Shown here: piece after piece, positions 36,300 through 46,973 of the stretch
Layout of the letters: each line of letters begins with the position of its first letter
Numbering within the stretch: the first letter of the stretch is position 1
DNA from: Mixta sp. Marseille-Q2659
Lineage (GTDB): Bacteria; Pseudomonadota; Gammaproteobacteria; Enterobacterales; Enterobacteriaceae
Direction of reading: 5' to 3'
Length of the DNA: 64,000 bases
Assembly: GCF_940807255.1 (NCBI RefSeq)
Contig: NZ_CALNWY010000012.1
Span: 61,522-125,521, forward strand
The notes under the pieces: generated by a model
What the model saw: the letters and a program-made list of their open reading frames with translations, nothing else
Told to the model about the DNA's origin: nothing
Databases searched by the model: none
Made by a program: the position numbers and the translations under genes

Positions 36300-37619
36300 T
36301 TAGTTCAGCTTCAGCTGCGGCAGCACTTCTCTTACCTGCGCCAGGAACTCTGAACGATCTTTACCGGTCAGCCCCTCAGTGCGCGGCAGCTTCGCCGTCA
36401 GCGGATTCACCGCCTGGTTGTTGATCCAGATTTCATAGTGCAGATGCGGGCCAGTTGAGCGTCCGGTACTGCCGGAAAGGCCGATACGATCGCCGCGTTT
36501 CACTTTATCGCCCGGTTTAACCAGCAGCTTTTTCATGTGCATATAGCGTGTCATGTACTGCCGGCCATGGCGAATAGCCACGTAGTTACCGGCGCCCGCG
36601 CTGTGTTTCGCCTGCACCACTTCGCCATCGCCAACCGCCAGAATCGGCGTTCCCGTCGGTACGGCAAAATCGACGCCTTTGTGCGGCGCGATGCGGCCGG
36701 TTACCGGGTTCAGACGACGCGGATTAAAGTTGGAGGAGACGCGATACTGCTTCACCGTCGGGAAGCGCATAAAGCCGCGCGCCAGGCCGGAGCCGGTGCG
36801 ATCGTAAAACTTGCCGTCTTCGGCGCGGATAGCATAGTAATCTTTTCCGCCGGTGCGCAGACGCACGCCTAACAGCTGGCTCTGCTCATTCTTACCGTCC
36901 AGTACCTCACGCGACATCAGCACGCTGAATTTATCGCCAGCGCGCAGTTTGCGGAAATCCATCTGCCACTGCAGCGCCTTAATCACGCTATTGATTTCTC
37001 CGCTGTTCAGGCCGGCGCGCTGAGCGCTGCTGACGAAGCTGCCATTCACGACGCCGGATAACACCCGGTTAGTCCACTCGCCTTTTTGCAGCTCGCTGGA
37101 CATTTTAAAGCCGTTATCAAGGCGATCGTAGGTGCGGGTTTCGCGGCGGGAGATTTCCCAGGTCAACCGCTGGAGCTGGCCGTCGTCGGTCAGCGTCCAG
37201 GATAGCTGTTGCCCTACCTTAAGATTGCGCAGATCGGTATCCGTCTTCACCAGCTGACTAATTTCGCCCATATCGATGCCGTACTGATTCAGCACGCTGC
37301 TCAGCGTATCGCCGTTGGAAACCACATAGTCATGCGTGCCGGCTTCCGCCGTCACATCCTGATCGATTTCATCGGTTGGCAGGTCATCTTCAGGCGCGGG
37401 CTGATCGAGCGGCTCGCTGGCCTCAGGCAACAGCGTGCGCAGCTCGTTTTTATCGATTTCAATGGTTTTGACGATGGGCGTCGTTTCGCCCGGATGGTAA
37501 ACAAAAGGCCGCCAAACAGCGACGGCCAAAGTAACAACGGTCAGCGACCCAAGCATAACGCGGTGGGGTCGCGGCAGATTATTAAACGCCAGGGCGACAG
37601 AGCGGGCTATCTGTTGCAC
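36300..37619 (-). CDS. mepM: Murein DD-endopeptidase MepM
   Basis: A 439-aa peptidoglycan hydrolase: N-terminal membrane anchor (HRVMLGSLTVVTLAVAVW), OapA-type and LysM region (YVVSNGDTLSSVLNQYG) and a C-terminal M23 domain with metal ligands HKGVDFA and GPHLHYEIW. It cuts D-Ala-mDAP cross-links to let the cell wall expand. It begins 13 bp after the znuA stop on the same strand, so it is co-transcribed with znuA, as in E. coli, and likely zinc-regulated. Confidence 0.96.
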   Translation of the reverse strand: MQQIARSVALAFNNLPRPHRVMLGSLTVVTLAVAVWRPFVYHPGETTPIVKTIEIDKNELRTLLPEASEPLDQPAPEDDLPTDEIDQDVTAEAGTHDYVVSNGDTLSSVLNQYGIDMGEISQLVKTDTDLRNLKVGQQLSWTLTDDGQLQRLTWEISRRETRTYDRLDNGFKMSSELQKGEWTNRVLSGVVNGSFVSSAQRAGLNSGEINSVIKALQWQMDFRKLRAGDKFSVLMSREVLDGKNEQSQLLGVRLRTGGKDYYAIRAEDGKFYDRTGSGLARGFMRFPTVKQYRVSSNFNPRRLNPVTGRIAPHKGVDFAVPTGTPILAVGDGEVVQAKHSAGAGNYVAIRHGRQYMTRYMHMKKLLVKPGDKVKRGDRIGLSGSTGRSTGPHLHYEIWINNQAVNPLTAKLPRTEGLTGKDRSEFLAQVREVLPQLKLN

Positions 37620-37632
37620 TTTTAGGGATTCC

Positions 37633-38559
37633 TCATGCTCCTTTCAGGCAGCTTTCATACTGGCTCGACAGCTGTGAGAGGAATTTCACATAACTGTCTT
37701 TTCCTAAGCTGATACCCATTCCCAGCGGATCGAGCGTACCTTTACGCACCTGAGTTCCTCTGGCAACGGCATCGATTACGGCCGGCCTGAATTGTGGCTC
37801 AGCAAAAACGCAGGTCGCTTTTTGCTCAACCAACTGTGTTCGAATTTGATGTAAACGCTGCGCACCCGGTTGGATTTCAGGATTAACGGTAAAATGGCCA
37901 AGCGGCGTGAGACCGTAGTGCTTTTCAAAGTAGCTATAAGCATCATGAAAAACGAAATATCCTTTTCCTTTCACCGGAGCCAGCTGACGCGCGATTTGAG
38001 CATCACTGGTAGCCAATTCTGACTCAAATTGCTCCAGGTTCGCGTCCAGTTTGTCTTTGCTCTGCGGCATAAGTTCCAATAATTTCTGATGGATTGCAAC
38101 CGCAGATTGGCGCGCTATTTCCGGCGACATCCACAGGTGCATATTATATTGTCCATGATGGTGATGTTCATGCGCTTCATCATGATGCTCATCTTCCTCT
38201 TCGGCACCGGTAATGAGTAGCGGTTTCACCGCTGGCAAACTGGCCAGTTCGAGATTTTTTTGTGCAGGAAATGCGCTGGCGGTTTTACTGATAAAGGCTT
38301 CCATTTCAGGGCCAACCCATACCACCAGATCCGCGCCCTGCAAGCGTTTGACGTCGGAAGGACGCAGCGCGTAATCGTGTTCGGAAGCGCCATCCGGCAG
38401 CAAAACTTCTACCGGCGTAACGCCATCGGCGATGGCGGCAGCAATAAAGCCCAACGGCTTGATCGATGCAACAACCGCAGCGCTGGCAGGAGCGCTAAGC
38501 GAAGCGGCAAAACCAAGGGAGAATAACAGGGGGAATAACGCTTTTTTATTCTGTAACAT
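37633..38559 (-). CDS. znuA: ZnuA, zinc ABC transporter substrate-binding protein
   Basis: A 308-aa periplasmic cluster 9 binding protein. Signal peptide up to ASAA near residue 27; zinc ligands in [19 protein letters not shown] and FGH-type segments (TPLGHFTV); and the charged His/Asp/Glu loop ([17 protein letters not shown]) typical of ZnuA. It delivers zinc to ZnuB/ZnuC. It is divergent from znuCB, with a Zur-like operator between them. Confidence 0.96.
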   Translation of the reverse strand: MLQNKKALFPLLFSLGFAASLSAPASAAVVASIKPLGFIAAAIADGVTPVEVLLPDGASEHDYALRPSDVKRLQGADLVVWVGPEMEAFISKTASAFPAQKNLELASLPAVKPLLITGAEEEDEHHDEAHEHHHHGQYNMHLWMSPEIARQSAVAIHQKLLELMPQSKDKLDANLEQFESELATSDAQIARQLAPVKGKGYFVFHDAYSYFEKHYGLTPLGHFTVNPEIQPGAQRLHQIRTQLVEQKATCVFAEPQFRPAVIDAVARGTQVRKGTLDPLGMGISLGKDSYVKFLSQLSSQYESCLKGA

Positions 38560-38591
38560 AATGCTTCAATCCATCGTGGGCGGGTGATGGA

Positions 38592-38610
38592 TTGTGATAT
38601 TATAACATCC
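38592..38610. promoter_or_regulatory. Candidate Zur operator between znuA and znuC
   Basis: TTGTGATATTATAACATCC: the GATATTATAACATC core fits the Zur palindrome (GTTATANTATAAC). It lies 33-51 bp from the znuA start and 26-45 bp from the znuC start. Confidence 0.75.
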
Positions 38611-38636
38611 GATAACTTCTGCAAGCATTAATAACT

Positions 38637-39389
38637 ATGACCTCACTGATTAGTCTGGAAAATATCTCCGTCAGTTTTGGCCAGCGTCAGGTATTGTCGA
38701 ATATCTCTTTATCGCTGGAACCAGGACGGATTCTGACGTTGCTTGGCCCCAACGGCGCCGGAAAATCGACTTTAGTTCGCGTGGTGCTGGGGCTGATCGA
38801 ACCTGACAGCGGCCAACTTAAGCGCGATAACCCGCTGCGCATCGGCTACGTGCCACAAAAACTCCATCTTGATCCTACATTGCCGCTTACCGTCGAACGC
38901 TTTTTGCGGCTGCGTCCCGGCACGCGTAAGTCGGACGTTTTACCGGCGCTGAAACGCGTGCAGGCAGGCCATCTTCAACATGCCGCGCTGCAAAAACTGT
39001 CGGGCGGCGAAACGCAGCGCGTACTGCTGGCACGTGCCCTGCTTAACCAGCCGCGTCTGCTGGTGCTGGACGAACCTACGCAAGGCGTGGACGTTAACGG
39101 CCAGGTGGCGCTGTACGATCTGATTAATCAGCTGCGTCTTGAGCTGAACTGCGCGGTATTAATGGTTTCGCACGATCTGCATCTGGTGATGGCGAAAACC
39201 GATGAAGTGCTGTGTCTGAATCACCATATCTGCTGCTCCGGTACGCCGGAAGTGGTCTCTCGTCACCCCGAATTTATTGCCATGTTCGGCCCGCGCGGCG
39301 CGGAACAGCTGGCAATTTACCGTCATCATCATAACCATCGTCACGATTTGCAGGGACGAATAGTATTGCGTAAGGGACAAGAACGATAA
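38637..39389 (+). CDS. znuC: ZnuC, zinc ABC transporter ATPase
   Basis: A 250-aa ABC ATPase: Walker [10 protein letters not shown] near residue 40, signature LSGGETQRV, Walker [12 protein letters not shown]-loop VSHDLH. The His-rich C-terminus ([10 protein letters not shown]) is typical of ZnuC. Its stop overlaps the znuB start (TAATG), so the two are translationally coupled. Confidence 0.96.
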   Translation: MTSLISLENISVSFGQRQVLSNISLSLEPGRILTLLGPNGAGKSTLVRVVLGLIEPDSGQLKRDNPLRIGYVPQKLHLDPTLPLTVERFLRLRPGTRKSDVLPALKRVQAGHLQHAALQKLSGGETQRVLLARALLNQPRLLVLDEPTQGVDVNGQVALYDLINQLRLELNCAVLMVSHDLHLVMAKTDEVLCLNHHICCSGTPEVVSRHPEFIAMFGPRGAEQLAIYRHHHNHRHDLQGRIVLRKGQER

Positions 39390-40174
39390 TGATTGAGCTG
39401 TTACTTCCCGGCTGGCTGGGCGGCGTTATGCTGGCGCTGGCGGCTGGCCCGTTGGGTTCCTTTGTGGTCTGGCGCCGCATGTCCTATTTCGGCGATACCC
39501 TGGCGCACGCTTCGCTGCTGGGCGTGGCGTTCGGCCTGCTGCTGAATGTGAATCCGTTTTATGCGGTGATTGCGGTAACGCTGCTGCTGGCGCTGGGCCT
39601 GGTCTGGCTGGAACGCCGCCCTCATTTGGGCATTGATACGCTGTTGGGGATTATGGCGCACAGCGCATTGTCGCTGGGGCTGGTCGTCGTCAGCCTGATG
39701 TCCAACGTGCGCGTCGATCTGATGGCTTATCTGTTTGGCGATCTGCTGGCGGTGACGCCGGAAGATCTCGTGATTATCGGCGGCGGCGTAGCGCTGGTGC
39801 TGGCAACGCTGGCCTGGCAATGGCGTCCGTTGTTATCGATGACGATCAGCCCGGAGCTGGCGCAGGTAGACGGCGTAAACATTGCGCGTACGCGAATGCT
39901 GTTGATGCTGATTACCGCGCTGACTATCGGTGTGGCGATGAAGTTTGTCGGCGCGCTGATTATTACGTCCCTGCTGGTGATCCCTGCCGCTGCCGCGCGC
40001 CGCTTTGCCCGTTCGCCGGAGCAGATGGCATTAACCGCGGTTGGCGTCGGCATTATCGCCGTGACCGGCGGCCTGAGCTTTTCGGCAGTTTACGACACGC
40101 CAGCTGGCCCCTCGGTGGTGCTGTGCGCGGCGCTGCTGTTTATTTTCAGCCTGATGAAAAAAGCGCCGGTGTAA
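39389..40174 (+). CDS. znuB: ZnuB, zinc ABC transporter permease
   Basis: A 261-aa ABC-3 family permease with 7-8 hydrophobic helices, including the conserved [27 protein letters not shown] region. With ZnuA and ZnuC it forms the high-affinity zinc importer. Starts within the znuC stop codon. Confidence 0.96.
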   Translation: MIELLLPGWLGGVMLALAAGPLGSFVVWRRMSYFGDTLAHASLLGVAFGLLLNVNPFYAVIAVTLLLALGLVWLERRPHLGIDTLLGIMAHSALSLGLVVVSLMSNVRVDLMAYLFGDLLAVTPEDLVIIGGGVALVLATLAWQWRPLLSMTISPELAQVDGVNIARTRMLLMLITALTIGVAMKFVGALIITSLLVIPAAAARRFARSPEQMALTAVGVGIIAVTGGLSFSAVYDTPAGPSVVLCAALLFIFSLMKKAPV

Positions 40175-40192
40175 GCCTCACTTCTGTATCAT

Positions 40193-40217
40193 TAAAAACG
40201 CCAGCAGATGCTGGCGT
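40193..40217 (-). terminator. Hairpin terminator near the znuB end, minus-strand T-run
   Basis: ACGCCAGC / GCTGGCGT stem with an AGAT loop; the T-run is on the minus strand, so it would stop leftward transcription from ruvB. It may also work weakly for znuB. Confidence 0.7.
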
Positions 40218-40240
40218 GAGATTGTTAACAAGGTGTCTGC

Positions 40241-40348
40241 GAGAGAGGTCCCGGCCTTCCGTAAAGACGCAAAGGCCGACATCCATGGCAGGCTCGGCCC
40301 GCGCCCTCCATGGCGCGTGACGCTTTACTCCTTGCCGGGACCTCTCTC
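40241..40348 (-). repeat. Intergenic palindromic repeat, copy 2, with perfect 15-bp terminal inverted repeats
   Basis: 108 bp bounded by GAGAGAGGTCCCGGC (40241-40255) and its exact reverse complement (40334-40348). Inner blocks match copy 1 at 34987-35089 in inverted orientation. It lacks an ORF. Architecture is like a MITE or a family-specific palindromic unit. Confidence 0.88.
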
Positions 40349-40474
40349 ACCTTAGCTTCAGATGTCGCCTGTTTACTTTTACCGCAGGCTTTGTCATCTG
40401 TTTAACATCAACGCTGCTGGTGTTTATACGTCACGGCAATGGCCTTTTCAGGTTCCAGGGTTGGAAGCTGTTAT

Positions 40475-41479
40475 TTAAACGTCGCGGGTAATACCGAAAT
40501 GCTTATAGGCGTGCTGCGTCGCGATACGTCCGCGCGGCGTGCGCTGGATAAAGCCTTGCTGAATCAGATAGGGTTCCAGCACATCTTCAATTGTTTCGCG
40601 CTCTTCGCCAATCGCCGCCGCCAGGTTATCCAGCCCTACCGGCCCGCCGGTAAACTTATCGATAATCGCCAGCAACAGCTTACGGTCCATATAGTCGAAG
40701 CCTTCATGATCGACATTCAGCATATCGAGCGCCTTCGCCGCCACTTCGCCATCCATTACGCCTTCGGCGCGTACTTCGGCAAAATCGCGCACGCGGCGTA
40801 GCAGGCGGTTAGCGATACGCGGCGTACCGCGCGCGCGGCGCGCCACTTCCAGCGCCCCTTCCGCACTCAGGTCAAGGCCGAGACAGGCGGCGCTGCGGCC
40901 AACGATATGCTGCAAATCCTTAACCTGATAGAACTCCAGGCGCTGCACAATGCCGAAACGGTCGCGCAGCGGCGAAGTGAGCGAGCCCGCGCGCGTGGTG
41001 GCGCCAATCAGAGTAAACGGCGGCAGATCGAGCTTAATCGAGCGCGCCGCCGGGCCTTCGCCGATCATAATATCCAGCTGATAATCTTCCATCGCCGGAT
41101 ACAGCACCTCTTCCACCACCGGCGACAGGCGATGGATTTCATCAATAAACAGCACGTCGTGCGGCTCAAGATTGGTCAGCATCGCCGCCAGGTCGCCCGC
41201 TTTTTCCAGCACCGGGCCGGAAGTGGTGCGCAGATTAACGCCCATCTCATTGGCGACGATATTCGCCAGCGTGGTTTTACCCAGCCCCGGCGGGCCGAAA
41301 ATTAGCAGGTGATCCAGCGCGTCGCCGCGCATTTTGGCCGCCTTGATAAAGATTTCCATCTGTTCGCGCACCTGAGGCTGGCCGACATATTCTTCCAGCA
41401 GACGCGGACGAATCGCGCGATCGATAATTTCTTCTTCGCTGACATTGCCGGCTGACACCAGGCGATCGGCTTCAATCAT
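40475..41479 (-). CDS. ruvB: RuvB, Holliday junction branch-migration ATPase
   Basis: A 334-aa AAA+ motor: Walker [10 protein letters not shown], Walker [10 protein letters not shown], sensor TTRAG and a C-terminal winged helix (GRIATQHAY). Forms the hexameric motor of RuvAB. It follows ruvA by 8 bp on the same strand. Confidence 0.97.
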   Translation of the reverse strand: MIEADRLVSAGNVSEEEIIDRAIRPRLLEEYVGQPQVREQMEIFIKAAKMRGDALDHLLIFGPPGLGKTTLANIVANEMGVNLRTTSGPVLEKAGDLAAMLTNLEPHDVLFIDEIHRLSPVVEEVLYPAMEDYQLDIMIGEGPAARSIKLDLPPFTLIGATTRAGSLTSPLRDRFGIVQRLEFYQVKDLQHIVGRSAACLGLDLSAEGALEVARRARGTPRIANRLLRRVRDFAEVRAEGVMDGEVAAKALDMLNVDHEGFDYMDRKLLLAIIDKFTGGPVGLDNLAAAIGEERETIEDVLEPYLIQQGFIQRTPRGRIATQHAYKHFGITRDV

Positions 41480-41487
41480 GGTTTACC

Positions 41488-42102
41488 TCAGAGCGCAGCA
41501 CGCAGCGCTTCACGGATCAGGGTTTCACAATCAGCATCCGGGCGGCCCACTTTGCTGACCATCCGGCTGGCTTCCTGCGGTTTATACCCCAACGCCACCA
41601 GCGCGGCAACCGCTTCGGCTTCGGCATCGTTGCTGTCAACCGGCGCATTTTCGCTGGTCAACGTAAAGGTGGCGTCGCCGCCGAACAGGTCGCCATGCAT
41701 GCCTTTAAAGCGGTCTTTCATTTCCACCACCAGACGCTCGGCGGTTTTCTTGCCGACGCCAGGCAGCTTCACCAGCGTCGCGACTTCTTCGCGCTCGACG
41801 GCGGTCACGAACTGCTGCGCCGACATACCGGAGAGGATCGCCAGCGCCAGCTTTGGCCCAACGCCATTAACTTTAATCAGCTCGCGAAACAGCGCCCGCT
41901 CCTGCTTGCTGGTAAAGCCATACAGCAGCTGCGCATCTTCACGCACGATAAACTGGGTAAAAATGATGGCTTCCTGATTGAGTTCGGGCAGCTCATAGAA
42001 GCAGGTCATAGGCATGTGGACGTCGTAGCCCACGCCGTTCGCTTCGATTAATACCAGCGGCGGCTGTTTTTCCAGAATAATGCCTCGCAGACGACCTATC
42101 AC
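41488..42102 (-). CDS. ruvA: RuvA, Holliday junction-binding subunit
   Basis: A 204-aa protein: OB-fold domain (residues 1-64), two helix-hairpin-helix motifs ([16 protein letters not shown] and [15 protein letters not shown]) and the C-terminal RuvB-binding domain. Recognises four-way junctions. ruvC lies upstream on the same strand with a terminator-like hairpin between. Confidence 0.97.
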   Translation of the reverse strand: MIGRLRGIILEKQPPLVLIEANGVGYDVHMPMTCFYELPELNQEAIIFTQFIVREDAQLLYGFTSKQERALFRELIKVNGVGPKLALAILSGMSAQQFVTAVEREEVATLVKLPGVGKKTAERLVVEMKDRFKGMHGDLFGGDATFTLTSENAPVDSNDAEAEAVAALVALGYKPQEASRMVSKVGRPDADCETLIREALRAAL

Positions 42103-42151
42103 AGTAGCTTCCTTTGATTCAGGGGGAGAGAAAGTGTCAGAGTTATAACAT

Positions 42152-42178
42152 AAAAAAGGCTGGATGAATATCCAGCCT
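42152..42178 (-). terminator. Terminator of ruvC
   Basis: AGGCTGGAT / ATCCAGCCT stem, loop GAAT, then six Ts on the minus strand, 10 bp after the ruvC stop. Confidence 0.9.
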
Positions 42179-42187
42179 GATAATGAC

Positions 42188-42705
42188 TTACGAACGCAAC
42201 CTGCCGCGCGTCAGAGTCAGACGCGTATCGCTCAGGCGGTTGGCATTCTGACTCACATGACAGTGGGTAATGGCGATAGCCAGCGCATCGGCGGCGTCAG
42301 CCTGCGGATTGGCCGCCAGCTTCAGCAGCGTGCGCACCATATGCTGCACGGCTTTTTTCCGCGCTGCCGATGCCAACCACGGTCTGCTTCACCTGGCGCG
42401 CCGCGTACTCAAATACCGGCAGATCCTGATTCACCGCCGCGACAATCGCCGCGCCGCTGGCCCAGCTTCAGCGCCGAGTCGGCGTTTTTCGCCATAAAAA
42501 CCTGTTCAATGGCGAAATAGTCGGGCTGGAACTGGGTAATGATTTCCGTGACGCCCGCGTAAATCAGCTTCAGGCGGGACGGTAGATCGTCAACGCCGGT
42601 ACGAATACAGCCGCTGCCCAAATAGGTTAACTGCCTTCCCACCTGACGGATCACGCCATAGCCGGTAATACGTGAACCAGGGTCAATGCCCAGAATAATC
42701 GCCAT
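42188..42705 (-). pseudogene. ruvC: RuvC Holliday junction resolvase gene with two frame breaks
   Basis: The N-terminal half ([17 protein letters not shown] ... ADSALKLGQ) and the C-terminal third ([35 protein letters not shown]) are typical RuvC, with catalytic Asp in GIDPG, Glu in IEQVF and Asp in ADAADAL. They are in different frames: the frame breaks at about 42462-42470 (after KLGQ, in a GC-rich CGGCGCGGCG run) and again at about 42358-42362 (after SAEKS). The segment between encodes [28 protein letters not shown] in a third reading. About seven bases seem missing relative to E. coli. Either ruvC is broken or the sequence has errors; ruvA and ruvB are intact. Confidence 0.85.
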
Positions 42706-42742
42706 CAGGCCGCTCCGTCAGGTTTTAGAGGGAGAACGACCA

Positions 42743-43486
42743 TTACAGGGTCGCCGCCACCTCATCGGACATCTCACCGTTATGGTAGACTTCCTGCACG
42801 TCGTCGCAGTCTTCCAGCATATCGATAAGACGCATCAGTTTCGGCGCCGTTTCCATGTCCATATCCGCTTTGGTAGACGGGATCATGGTCACTTCAGCGT
42901 TTTCCGCTTTCAATCCGGCCGCATCCAGCGCATCTTTCACCGCGCCGAAGGTTTCCCACGGCGTAAAGACGTCAATCGCGCCGTCGTCGTAAGTCACCAC
43001 GTCGTCCGCGCCTGCTTCCAGCGCCGCGTCCATCACCGTATCTTCATCCAGGCCCGGCGCATAGGAAATAACGCCTTTTTTGGTGAACAGATAGGCGACG
43101 GAACCGTCGGTGCCGAGGTTGCCGCCGCATTTGGTAAAGGCGTGACGCACTTCGGAAACGGTACGGTTACGGTTGTCGCTCAGGCATTCCACCATTACCG
43201 CGGTGCCGCCAGGACCGTAACCTTCATAAATGATGGTTTCCATGTTGCTGTTATCGTCGCCGCCGACGCCGCGTGCAATAGCGCGATCCATGGTGTCACG
43301 TGTCATGTTATTGGACAGCGCTTTATCCATGGCCGCACGCAGGCGCGGGTTGGACGCGGGATCGCCGCCGCCCAGCTTCGCCGCCGTGACCAGCTCGCGA
43401 ATAATTTTGGTAAAAATCTTACCGCGCTTGGCATCCTGTGCCGCTTTGCGGTGTTTGGTGTTGGCCCATTTACTATGACCTGCCAT
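42743..43486 (-). CDS. yebC: YebC/PmpR family regulatory protein
   Basis: A 247-aa YebC: start [32 protein letters not shown], then two further domains. YebC-family proteins bind DNA or act on ribosomes stalled at proline stretches. The ATG at 43486 is the conserved start; the 13 extra upstream codons are not. It lies between nudB and ruvC on the same strand. Confidence 0.96.
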   Translation of the reverse strand: MAGHSKWANTKHRKAAQDAKRGKIFTKIIRELVTAAKLGGGDPASNPRLRAAMDKALSNNMTRDTMDRAIARGVGGDDNSNMETIIYEGYGPGGTAVMVECLSDNRNRTVSEVRHAFTKCGGNLGTDGSVAYLFTKKGVISYAPGLDEDTVMDAALEAGADDVVTYDDGAIDVFTPWETFGAVKDALDAAGLKAENAEVTMIPSTKADMDMETAPKLMRLIDMLEDCDDVQEVYHNGEMSDEVAATL

Positions 43487-43669
43487 AACTCTGCTCTCTC
43501 CAGTTTGACACCGGTCAGACGCCATCAGGCCCGCTTCCCCGCAGGGAGATCACGCACCTGATGTCTGACGCTGTTGATTTGGTATCAGTCCACACTGACT
43601 GACGGCTTCAGCGCGCTCGCTATAAACAGCAATGCACCTTACAGTGCGCTGCGCTGCTGTCGGCAGCGG

Positions 43670-44104
43670 TTAGCCGACGAATTCTTCAATTGCCTGGCGA
43701 TTACTCCAGGACTTGGTGAGGCGGGCAGCCTCGGCGACATCCAGCCATTGCCAGGCCAGATGTTCGCTTAACATAATGCTGCGTTCGCCGGGCAGCGCCA
43801 GCCGGAACCAGTGTTCCCTATTGTGCGTGACGTGCGGCGCATAGCGATGACGAAAGTGCGGGAAGATTTCGAACTCAATCTGCCGCCGGCAATCGTCAAG
43901 CATCAGCCCTTCGGCCGTCACATCGATCGCCAGCTCTTCCCACACTTCGCGCCGCGCCGCATCAAAGGGCGTCTCTCCCGCCTCCAGGCTGCCGGTGACC
44001 GACTGCCAGAACTCGGGATCATCGCGGCGCTGTAACATCAGCACCCGTCCGGTATCCTGTGCATAAATTACTACCAGTACCGAAACGGGCTGCTTAAAGG
44101 TCAT
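43670..44104 (-). CDS. nudB: NudB, dihydroneopterin triphosphate diphosphatase
   Basis: A 144-aa Nudix hydrolase. The Nudix box is GSLEAGETPFDAARREVWEE (from G near residue 37). It removes pyrophosphate from dihydroneopterin triphosphate in folate synthesis and also hydrolyses dATP. One base separates its start from the aspS stop, so it is co-transcribed with aspS. Confidence 0.96.
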   Translation of the reverse strand: MTFKQPVSVLVVIYAQDTGRVLMLQRRDDPEFWQSVTGSLEAGETPFDAARREVWEELAIDVTAEGLMLDDCRRQIEFEIFPHFRHRYAPHVTHNREHWFRLALPGERSIMLSEHLAWQWLDVAEAARLTKSWSNRQAIEEFVG

Positions 44105-44105
44105 C

Positions 44106-45884
44106 TTACAGGCTCTCTGGCTTTTCCTTTTTTACCACCTGGATGCCCAGCTCTTCCAGCGATGCCGGATTGGCGAAGCTTGGCGCTTCGGTCATCAGAC
44201 AGGCGGCGGCGGTAGTTTTCGGGAACGCGATAACATCACGAATGTTATCGGTGCCGGTCAGCAGCATCACCAGACGGTCCAGACCAAAGGCCAGGCCTGC
44301 GTGCGGCGGCGTACCGAACTTCAGCGCATCCAGCAGGAAGCCGAACTTCTCGCGCTGCTCGGTTTCATTGATGCCCAGAATGCCGAACACCGTTTGCTGC
44401 ATCTGGCCGTTGTGAATACGCACCGATCCGCCGCCCACTTCGTAGCCATTGATCACCATATCGTAGGCGTTCGCAATAGCGGTTTCCGGCGCGTTTTTCA
44501 GCTGTTCCGGCGTCATATCGCGTGGCGCGGTGAACGGATGGTGCATTGCGCTCAGGCCGCCTTCACCGTTGTCTTCAAACATCGGGAAGTCGATCACCCA
44601 TAGCGGTTTCCAGGCGCTCGTATCGGTAATGTTCAGATCGCGGCCCAGCTTCAGACGCAGCGCGCCCATCGCATCGGCTACCACGCCCGCTTTATCGGCG
44701 CCGAAGAACACCATATCGCCATCCTGTGCGCCGGTACGTTCCAGAATCGCTTCCACAATTTCCGCATTAAGGAACTTGGCCACCGGGCTTTGAATGCCTT
44801 CCAGGCCCTGCGCGCGCTGGTTAACTTTGATGTAAGCCAGCCCTTTCGCGCCGTAAATCTCAATAAATTTACCGTATTCGTCGATCTGTTTACGGCTGAG
44901 CTGCGCCCCGCCCGGTACGCGCAGCGCCGCCACGCGGCCTTTGGCATCGTTGGCCGGGCCAGAGAAGACTTTAAACTCGACCTCTTTCACCAGATCGGCG
45001 ACATCCACCAGCTCCATCGGGTTACGCAGATCCGGCTTATCGGAACCAAAACGGCGCATCGCTTCGGCAAAGGTCATCTGCGGGAACTCGCCGAGATCGA
45101 CGCCTTTCACTTCCTGCCACAGCTGACGCACCATGCGCTCCATCACTTCCCGCACCTGCGGCGCGGTCATAAAGGAGGTTTCCACATCGATCTGGGTAAA
45201 TTCAGGCTGGCGATCGGCGCGCAGGTCTTCGTCACGGAAGCATTTTACGATCTGGTAGTAGCGATCGAAGCCAGACATCATCAGCAGCTGTTTGAACAGC
45301 TGCGGCGACTGCGGCAGCGCGTAAAACTTGCCTTTATGTACGCGGCTCGGCACCAGATAATCGCGCGCGCCTTCCGGCGTCGCCTTGGTCAGCATCGGCG
45401 TTTCGATATCGAGGAAGCCGTTATCATCCATAAAGCGGCGCACGAAGCTGGTAATTTTGGCGCGCGCTTTCAGGCGCTGCGCCATTTCCGGGCGACGCAG
45501 GTCAAGATAGCGGTATTTCAGACGCGCTTCTTCGGTGTTGACCTGGTTGAAATCCAGCGGCAGCGGTTCAGCGCGGTTGATAATGGTCAGTTCGGTAGCG
45601 AACACTTCCACTTCACCGGTGGCCATATCGGGGTTTTTGTTGCGTTCGTCACGGGCGCGCACCACGCCGGTAATCTGAATGCAGAACTCGTTACGCAGCT
45701 CGGAGGCCAGCTTGAACGCTTCCTGACGGTCTGGATCGAAAAAGACCTGCACAATGCCTTCACGGTCGCGCATATCGATAAAGATCAGGCTACCGAGATC
45801 GCGGCGGCGGTTAACCCAACCGCAGAGAGTCACTTGCTGACCAACATGAGACAGATTGATCTGTCCGCAATATTCTGTACGCAT
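44106..45884 (-). CDS. aspS: Aspartyl-tRNA synthetase
   Basis: A 592-aa class II synthetase of the bacterial type: N-terminal OB-fold anticodon domain ([24 protein letters not shown]), catalytic core with motif 2 ([20 protein letters not shown]), a GAD insertion domain, and motif 3 ([13 protein letters not shown]). Length as in E. coli. First gene of aspS-nudB. Confidence 0.98.
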   Translation of the reverse strand: MRTEYCGQINLSHVGQQVTLCGWVNRRRDLGSLIFIDMRDREGIVQVFFDPDRQEAFKLASELRNEFCIQITGVVRARDERNKNPDMATGEVEVFATELTIINRAEPLPLDFNQVNTEEARLKYRYLDLRRPEMAQRLKARAKITSFVRRFMDDNGFLDIETPMLTKATPEGARDYLVPSRVHKGKFYALPQSPQLFKQLLMMSGFDRYYQIVKCFRDEDLRADRQPEFTQIDVETSFMTAPQVREVMERMVRQLWQEVKGVDLGEFPQMTFAEAMRRFGSDKPDLRNPMELVDVADLVKEVEFKVFSGPANDAKGRVAALRVPGGAQLSRKQIDEYGKFIEIYGAKGLAYIKVNQRAQGLEGIQSPVAKFLNAEIVEAILERTGAQDGDMVFFGADKAGVVADAMGALRLKLGRDLNITDTSAWKPLWVIDFPMFEDNGEGGLSAMHHPFTAPRDMTPEQLKNAPETAIANAYDMVINGYEVGGGSVRIHNGQMQQTVFGILGINETEQREKFGFLLDALKFGTPPHAGLAFGLDRLVMLLTGTDNIRDVIAFPKTTAAACLMTEAPSFANPASLEELGIQVVKKEKPESL

Positions 45885-46198
45885 AACGCTATCCTTTTAA
45901 CTTCGCCGCTGCGCATGGGCAGCGCTGGTGTGTCGTCTTGGAGTCAGGTCATCCGGCGGATAACCGTCAGGCAGACGCTGCCGCAAAAAGGCAGGCATTA
46001 TAATGTAAAAAGCGAGGCACGATAAGGGGGAACGGCGCGCAGAGGGCAAAGCGCGCGCATTTGTTACCCGGTTCGCACTAATGTTAGCGCCATGCACATA
46101 TAAATTCACAAAATTCATGGATTAACGACATTTTTCCGCTCGCCCGCTGGCGGGTGACTCACGTAGTCTAACGGTTTTATTAATTTGCGGAGAAGAAG
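45885..46198. other. aspS-yecD divergent intergenic region
   Basis: 314 bp without a gene; should hold the aspS and yecD promoters. A GGAGAAG-type RBS precedes yecD. No operator recognised. Confidence 0.6.
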
Positions 46199-46762
46199 AT
46201 GAAACTCAATCCCACAGCAACCGCTCTGGTTTTAATCGATTTGCAGGAAGGTATTCTTCCTTTTGCCGGCGGGCCGCACAGCGCTCAGCAGGTGGTCGAG
46301 GGCGCCGCAAAGCTGGCTGCCAAATTCCGCGCCGCGAACGCGCCGGTGGTGCTGGTGCGCGTAGGCTGGGCGCCCGATTTTGGCGATGCGCCTAAGCAGG
46401 AAGTGGATGCGCCGCTGGGGCATGGCGCGCTGCCAGATAACTGGTGGGATTATCCCACCGCGCTGGGCGTCGAGGCGAACGATATTGAGGTGGTGAAGCA
46501 TCAGTGGGGCGCCTTTTACGGCACCGATCTGGAGTTGCAACTGCGCCGTCGCGGCATTGATACCATTGTGCTGGGCGGTATTTCCACCAATATTGGCGTA
46601 GAATCTACCGCGCGTAACGCCTGGGAGCTGGGCTTCAATCTGGTGATTGCCGAGGATATTTGCAGCGCGGGCAGTACCGAGCAGCACAACAGCAGTCTGC
46701 AGTGGATTTTCCCGCGCATTGCGAAAGTTCGTCGTACCGATGAGATTATCGCCGCGCTCTAA
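46199..46762 (+). CDS. yecD: YecD, isochorismatase-fold hydrolase-like protein
   Basis: A 187-aa cysteine hydrolase-fold protein very close to E. coli YecD. The catalytic Asp (LVLIDLQEG) and Lys ([11 protein letters not shown]) are present, but the usual nucleophile Cys after the cis-peptide is not: the segment reads [15 protein letters not shown], with G where classical members have C. E. coli has one Cys two residues further upstream (CGIS), here also G. So activity is doubtful; the role is unknown. Confidence 0.93.
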   Translation: MKLNPTATALVLIDLQEGILPFAGGPHSAQQVVEGAAKLAAKFRAANAPVVLVRVGWAPDFGDAPKQEVDAPLGHGALPDNWWDYPTALGVEANDIEVVKHQWGAFYGTDLELQLRRRGIDTIVLGGISTNIGVESTARNAWELGFNLVIAEDICSAGSTEQHNSSLQWIFPRIAKVRRTDEIIAAL

Positions 46763-46973
46763 CCGGAGGGCCATCGCAGCGGTTAAGGCGCCACTCGGCC
46801 TTAATGACGTGGCGATTAACCGCGTATAAGGCTGCTTATCAAATGGTGGCTCGATGCGGACGGCGGAAATCATTTCCGTTCCGCGCGTATGCCATCTAAA
46901 CGCTCAGCGCCAGCCTCATCGGCCAGCGCTGAGCCGGATTGATTAACCCGGCCTTGTCCGCTACGGGAGTATC

